NCBI GenBank assembly: GCA_964530235.1
Contig: CAZGYB010000001.1
Location: 186,001-250,000 of the forward strand
Origin: UM-FILTER-33-9 sp964530235
GTDB lineage: Bacteria > Patescibacteriota > Microgenomatia > UBA1406 > GWC2-37-13
DNA: 64,000 nt
Reading direction: 5' to 3'
Position numbers and translations under genes: made by a program. The notes beneath the pieces are model-generated. The model was given only the letters and a program-made list of their open reading frames with translations. It was not told where the DNA came from and made no database searches. Positions within the stretch are counted from its first letter, which is position 1; each line of letters begins with the position of its first letter. Below are positions 60,762 through 64,000 of the stretch, in pieces.

Positions 60762-61154
60762 ATGAACATATTAACCGGATTTTTTAACAAGCTGAATGGG
60801 TTTTTAGTGAAGACAGTGTATGCAGCAGCATCTGAAGAGGTTAACGTAGATGTTGGCTGGACAATTCCTTCACTCGCAGATATTGTTTCGTTTGTTATAA
60901 AATTTCTCTTTTTTGCAGCCGGTCTTCTTGCTCTTTTATTTCTGCTTCTTGGAGCGCTTTCATGGGTTACCTCATCAGGAGATAAGGAAAATGTGAAAAA
61001 GGCCCAGGAAAAAATTCAGGCAGCCGTTGTCGGACTCATTGTTATAATTGCTGTTCTTGCCATTATTGTTACCCTTGAGCAAATCGTGTTTAATGAAAAG
61101 CTTTGTTTAGGCATTTCTTGTCCGATCAACATTCCAAAGCTAATTCAAGATTAA
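60762..61154 (+). CDS. TrbC/VirB2-like pilin or secretion-channel subunit 1
   Basis: 130 residues: a signal-like N-terminus ending V-Y-A-A-A-S, then two hydrophobic helices (F-L-F-F-A-A-G-L-L-A-L-L-F-L-L-L-G-A and A-A-V-V-G-L-I-V-I-I-A-V-L-A-I) separated by the polar loop S-S-G-D-K-E-N-V-K-K-A-Q-E-K, the pattern of VirB2/TrbC. A short tail has a Cys pair (C-L-G-I-S-C). It is followed 13 bases later by a related gene. It could be the pilin partner of the HerA/VirD4 ATPase at 46.3 kb, though 14 kb away. Confidence 0.75.
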   Translation: MNILTGFFNKLNGFLVKTVYAAASEEVNVDVGWTIPSLADIVSFVIKFLFFAAGLLALLFLLLGALSWVTSSGDKENVKKAQEKIQAAVVGLIVIIAVLAIIVTLEQIVFNEKLCLGISCPINIPKLIQD

Positions 61155-61167
61155 AAAGGTATCACGA

Positions 61168-61527
61168 ATGTTTGCTCCACTCTTCCAGGTTCATGCTCAG
61201 GCCTTGCAGAATTGGGATTCAGGCCCGGAAAGCTGTATTGTGGATGGAGTTCCTACATTAAAATGTTTTGAGATTGTATTTGGAAACATTTTGGTAATGG
61301 CGTCTTCCCTGATAGGTTTGACATTGTTTATTGTCTTTATTATCGGGTCGTTTAACTATCTTACCTCGCTGGGAAACCCGGAAAAAATAAAGAAAGCGCA
61401 GGGGACGCTTCGCTATGCCATTATGGGCCTTATCCTCTTTGTGAGCGCATTTCTTATCCTTAAAATCATTGACGTTCTCTTTTTGGGAGGAAACGGAACG
61501 GTGTTTAACTTCACAATTGGCGAATAA
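61168..61527 (+). CDS. TrbC/VirB2-like pilin or secretion-channel subunit 2
   Basis: 119 residues with a short pre-segment (V-H-A-Q-A), two hydrophobic helices and the polar turn L-G-N-P-E-K-I-K-K-A-Q-G-T, matching the turn of its neighbour. One of the few genes here with a Shine-Dalgarno-like sequence (AAAAAGGT, ending 7 bases before the ATG), as expected for the second gene of an operon. Cysteines lie in the N-terminal half. Confidence 0.75.
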   Translation: MFAPLFQVHAQALQNWDSGPESCIVDGVPTLKCFEIVFGNILVMASSLIGLTLFIVFIIGSFNYLTSLGNPEKIKKAQGTLRYAIMGLILFVSAFLILKIIDVLFLGGNGTVFNFTIGE

Positions 61528-61533
61528 GCCTGT

Positions 61534-61686
61534 TTAGGGTGCTGAAGGAGTGACAAAGATGATGCGGGTACCTTGTTGTTCTGGTACGGGAGAGATCATT
61601 TTATTTTGCTGTGAGAAAGAAGAGATAAAAACAAACAGGAACAACGCGACTCCGACTCCAACCAGTATAATTCCAAACGCTTTCAT
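61534..61686 (-). CDS. Small single-pass membrane protein coupled to a GT2 gene
   Basis: 50 residues: one hydrophobic helix (F-G-I-I-L-V-G-V-G-V-A-L-F-L-F-V-F-I) and a short polar tail ending F-V-T-P-S-A-P. Its ATG overlaps the stop of the upstream GT2 glycosyltransferase gene (ATGA), the coupling used repeatedly in this genome, which supports it being a real gene despite its size. Function unknown; perhaps a partner subunit of the glycosyltransferase. Confidence 0.5.
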   Translation of the reverse strand: MKAFGIILVGVGVALFLFVFISSFSQQNKMISPVPEQQGTRIIFVTPSAP

Positions 61687-62615
61687 AGGTTGTACGTTTC
61701 CTTAATTAAGTACTGGGGTCTTTTCTGAACTTCATGATATATCTTGCTTATATATTCCCCGATAATGCCAATCGTTAAAAGCTGTACACCTCCGAGGAAC
61801 ATGGTTCCGACAAAAAGCGCCGACCATCCGGTAACCAGATGGGACGGAAAGAACAACTTTTCTAAAATGGTATAAATAATACCGAGAAAGCCGAGCGAAC
61901 CCGCAATAAATCCCAGGTAAGACGCAAGCCGTAAGGGTTTTGTTGAAAAGGTTGTGATTCCGTCAAGCGCAAAGTTGAGCATTTTGGCAAACGTATAGTG
62001 AGTTTCGCCCGCATGGCGTTTTTCCCGCTCAAAAAAAACGTACTCTGCAGGGTATCCCCCCCACGCCACGAGTCCGCGTAAGAAACGGGACTGTTCGGGA
62101 AGATTATTTAAAAATCTCACCACGTTTTTGTCTAAAAGTCGATAATCGCCAACATCCTGCGGAATAGGGGTATCGGATAGAAAATTAACAAAAGTATAAA
62201 AAAGCGAAGCGGTCTGTTTTTTGAACAGACTGTCTACCTCTCGTTTATTCCGTTTTGCATACACGACCTTTGCCCCCCCTTGCCACTTTTCAATCATTTC
62301 CCGTATTAGTTCCGGAGGATCCTGAAGATCTGCGTCCATACTTATGACGCAGTCACCCTGAGCGGTCCGGTATCCGCACATGAGTGCCATTTGATGTCCG
62401 AAGTTGCGGGTAAAGGAAAGAAGCTTAATGTTTTTGTTTTTTTGCGCATGACCGCGGATATCATCAACCGTTTTATCCTTCGATCCGTCATCAATAAAAA
62501 TAATTTCGTGCTGAATAGGGGTGAGTACTGGAAGCAGACGATCAAGAAGCGCTTTAATATTTCCCTCTTCGTTATAAACGGGAATTATGATTGATAATAA
62601 AAAATCTTTATGCAT
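61683..62615 (-). CDS. Polyprenyl-phosphate sugar transferase (GT2, GtrB/DPM1-like)
   Basis: 310 residues: a GT-A catalytic domain with I-I-P-V-Y-N-E-E-G-N, F-I-D-D-G-S-K-D, S-M-D-A-D-L-Q-D-P-P-E and Q-D-V-G-D-Y-R-L, followed by two C-terminal membrane helices. This is the layout of enzymes that make polyprenyl-phosphate-glucose or -mannose. It would provide the donor for the GT-C proteins in this and other regions. The 50-residue protein downstream is translationally coupled. Confidence 0.92.
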   Translation of the reverse strand: MHKDFLLSIIIPVYNEEGNIKALLDRLLPVLTPIQHEIIFIDDGSKDKTVDDIRGHAQKNKNIKLLSFTRNFGHQMALMCGYRTAQGDCVISMDADLQDPPELIREMIEKWQGGAKVVYAKRNKREVDSLFKKQTASLFYTFVNFLSDTPIPQDVGDYRLLDKNVVRFLNNLPEQSRFLRGLVAWGGYPAEYVFFEREKRHAGETHYTFAKMLNFALDGITTFSTKPLRLASYLGFIAGSLGFLGIIYTILEKLFFPSHLVTGWSALFVGTMFLGGVQLLTIGIIGEYISKIYHEVQKRPQYLIKETYNL

Positions 62616-62655
62616 GCGCTAATAGCAAAACACTAAGTGCTGATAGCTAATTTGG

Positions 62656-62726
62656 TTACGGGGCCAGGAGTCGAACCGTGGTCTAGGAGATTATGAGCCT
62701 CCTGTGCAGCCGTACACTACCCCGTA
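62656..62726 (-). tRNA. tRNA-Met (anticodon CAU; elongator or Ile2 type)
   Basis: Reverse strand: acceptor TACGGGG/CCCCGTA, D stem GTGT/GCAC, anticodon stem GGAGG/TCTCC with loop CTCATAA (anticodon CAT), variable region, T loop TTCGACT, discriminator A and an encoded CCA. The T stem pairs CCA-GG with CCTGG only if one C is bulged (CCACGG). The first base pair is T-A, so it is not the initiator type; a lysidine-modified tRNA-Ile2 cannot be excluded. Confidence 0.85.
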
Positions 62727-62763
62727 TTTTTGTTTTTCATTATATCGAAAAAACAGGAACTAT

Positions 62764-63102
62764 TCAATTGCTAAAAAAAATCGAGATCCATTGTTTATAT
62801 ATAGGGAGCGTTGGGAGAATGATAGAGGTTGGCGTTGGGGAAGGAGGAGGAATGATGATAACAGTCTCTCCTTCTTTTGCTAGGTTGAGTTTGTTGCGAA
62901 TTGTTTTTTCAACTTCATAGAGGCTTTTCTGTTTCACGATCTGGGTTTTGAGCCGTGCATTGATTTGTTTTTGGGTTTCGTATTCGTTTTTTGAATTATT
63001 GAAGAATCCTAGATTTTTCTGCATGTCAAAAATGTTTCGGACGAATGACGTGAGGAGAAAGAAAAAGAGAATGAAGAGAAAGATTCTCCGAAGCGTGTTC
63101 AT
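62764..63102 (-). CDS. FtsB/DivIC-like septum formation initiator
   Basis: 112 residues: a short cytoplasmic N-terminus, one membrane helix (I-F-L-F-I-L-F-F-F-L-L-T-S-F-V), a coiled coil (residues 35-70) with K-T-I-R-N-K-L-N-L-A-K-E-G-E-T, the typical end of FtsB/DivIC proteins, and a Pro-rich tail. It would act in the divisome. TATACT lies 6 bases before the ATG. Confidence 0.85.
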   Translation of the reverse strand: MNTLRRIFLFILFFFLLTSFVRNIFDMQKNLGFFNNSKNEYETQKQINARLKTQIVKQKSLYEVEKTIRNKLNLAKEGETVIIIPPPSPTPTSIILPTLPIYKQWISIFFSN

Positions 63103-63127
63103 ATGCTTAGTATAACAAGCACACTCT

Positions 63128-63571
63128 TTAGGAAGCGAGGGATTGTTGGACTGCTTTCATAATCCGATCAGGATCTGCTTTTGAGCGGAGTTCTTTCATG
63201 CAGATGCCGATAAGCGATTTGGGATTTTTTGAAACCGCCTCTTTATTTTTTTCGTGAAGGATTGATACTGCTTTTTCAAGTTCTTCATCAGTTAGCGCTT
63301 TGGGAAGATATTCGGTTACAATATCCATCTGTTCTTGAGTTTCGGCAACCAAATCATTTCGGCCACCCTGGGTAAATGATTGAAGCGATTCCTGAAGCTC
63401 TTTTTTTATTTTGAGAAGCACACCAGTAGTCTCCTCATCGTTCAGTTCTTTACGGAGGTCTATTTCCTTGTTTTTAATCTGTGATACAATATACCGCAGC
63501 GTGTTCAGTCGATTTTTTTTCTGCTGTTTGAGCGCAAGAAGCTGATCGTCTTGAATTTTTTGTCGCAACAT
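63128..63571 (-). CDS. GatB/YqeY domain protein
   Basis: 147 residues of the YqeY family, related to the tail domain of GatB: L-R-Q-K-I-Q-D-D at the N-terminus, G-G-R-N-D-L-V in the middle and Y-L-P-K-A-L-T-D-E-E, with a C-terminal G-I-C-M-K-E-L-R-S-K-A-D. It is thought to act with tRNA amidotransferase. A TATAAT (63578-63583, reverse strand) is 6 bases before the ATG, divergent from the last gene in the window. Confidence 0.92.
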   Translation of the reverse strand: MLRQKIQDDQLLALKQQKKNRLNTLRYIVSQIKNKEIDLRKELNDEETTGVLLKIKKELQESLQSFTQGGRNDLVAETQEQMDIVTEYLPKALTDEELEKAVSILHEKNKEAVSKNPKSLIGICMKELRSKADPDRIMKAVQQSLAS

Positions 63572-63577
63572 ATCATA

Positions 63578-63595
63578 ATTATAACCTATTATTAT
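63578..63595. promoter_or_regulatory. Divergent -10 boxes between yqeY and the last gene
   Basis: Reverse TATAAT (63578-63583) lies 6 bases before the ATG at 63571, and forward TATTAT (63590-63595) lies 6 bases before the ATG at 63602. The intergenic gap is only 30 bases, again leaving no leader on either side. Confidence 0.55.
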
Positions 63596-63601
63596 TGATA
63601 T

Positions 63602-64000
63602 ATGAAAAAAAAGAATGAAACAAATGTTGTTCTCCTTTTGGAGCAGTTTCAGAAAAACGTATTGAGCAATAAACCGTCACTTGATCAGATGATTAAAGAA
63701 GTGCAGTTGATGCGGTTTAAAATACGCCCGGTGCAGGGGAATCTGACCCACCTTAATTTTCAGAATGTCCGGTTTATCGAAATCGTCTGGAGTTTGGGTA
63801 AAATTGACGAGTTTTTTGATAAACGGCTATCATCGCTTCCGCGGAGTCAAAAAAATATTTTTTTTCACTACTTTGATACATTGCATCGTTCACTGCAAGA
63901 AGAATTGAATAAACTGAATTTGAAACAGGTACAGGTAGGAAAATCGTCTTCTGTTTTTGAGATGGAAATCTTTAAAGATAAAAAAAGGAGCCGAAGCATG
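63602..64000 (+). CDS. Unknown protein, truncated by window end
   Basis: The first 133 residues of a frame open to the window edge. The visible part is helical and charged, has no signal or membrane segment and no motif that I recognise. The start is supported by a TATTAT box 6 bases upstream. Function unknown. Confidence 0.6.
   Translation, partial: MKKKNETNVVLLLEQFQKNVLSNKPSLDQMIKEVQLMRFKIRPVQGNLTHLNFQNVRFIEIVWSLGKIDEFFDKRLSSLPRSQKNIFFHYFDTLHRSLQEELNKLNLKQVQVGKSSSVFEMEIFKDKKRSRSM

Overview
The window looks like part of a small, AT-rich, densely packed bacterial chromosome, most likely a Patescibacteria (CPR) genome and probably Microgenomates-like. This placement is inferred from gene content and style, with no 16S rRNA present: an archaeal-type class I aldolase, a HerA/VirD4-type ATPase, TrbC-like pilins, secreted proteins with Pro/Thr linkers, many 4-base ATGA overlaps, almost no Shine-Dalgarno motifs, and a -10 box 5-10 bases before many start codons, as expected for leaderless mRNAs. 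No CRISPR array, insertion sequence, prophage or rRNA was seen.

Layout. 1-3.1 kb: sugar-phosphate metabolism (GAPDH cut by the edge, FBPase, aldolase) and a HIT protein. 3.1-8.6 kb: a PilX-like pilin and a 1603-residue secreted adhesin-like protein. 8.7-23.6 kb: a surface-polysaccharide island with two O-antigen ligase/polymerase-like proteins, three GT4 glycosyltransferases, a GT-C/methyltransferase fusion, a polysaccharide deacetylase, a sugar epimerase, a GH10-like secreted protein and a phosphoglycosyl transferase. 23.6-30.4 kb: the most unusual region, a RiPP-like peptide-modification island. It has a PqqD-like leader-binding protein, a Sec11-like peptidase fused to a nucleotidyltransferase, an AsnB-family protein, and two copies of a cassette made of a membrane-anchored protein, a Cys-rich precursor-like peptide and an HprK-like kinase. 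The two peptides share a leader motif (Y-x-K-P, then nine residues, then N-F-F-[NS]-x-N) but have different Cys-rich cores.

30.5-44.2 kb: PBP2, phosphoglycerate mutase, ribulose-phosphate epimerase, a secreted glycosidase-like protein, and a nucleotide-salvage group (dCMP deaminase, GMP synthase, phosphoribosyltransferase, purine nucleoside phosphorylase, a second deaminase, a deoxynucleoside kinase and an HD protein). A tRNA-Pro(GGG) lies here between two halves of another tRNA-like sequence. 44.2-49.4 kb: a GT-C mannosyltransferase-like protein, tRNA-Ala, acylphosphatase, the HerA/VirD4 ATPase and a ferredoxin-reductase-like protein. 49.4-53.6 kb: a catalytically degenerate Xer-like protein, dnaN, dnaA with two facing DnaA boxes (a candidate origin) and comF. 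53.6-64 kb: an AI-2E-family transporter, an FAD oxidoreductase, tRNA-Pro(UGG), two GT-C membrane proteins, a ManA-like isomerase, a UbiA-family prenyltransferase, two TrbC-like pilins, a GT2 polyprenyl-phosphate sugar transferase, tRNA-Met, an FtsB-like protein and a YqeY protein.

Working together (inference): the ManA-like enzyme, the GT2 transferase and the UbiA-family enzyme could supply polyprenyl-phosphate sugars to the GT-C enzymes. The GT4, Wzy-like and PGT genes would assemble a surface glycan. The salvage genes fit a host-dependent organism that imports nucleosides.
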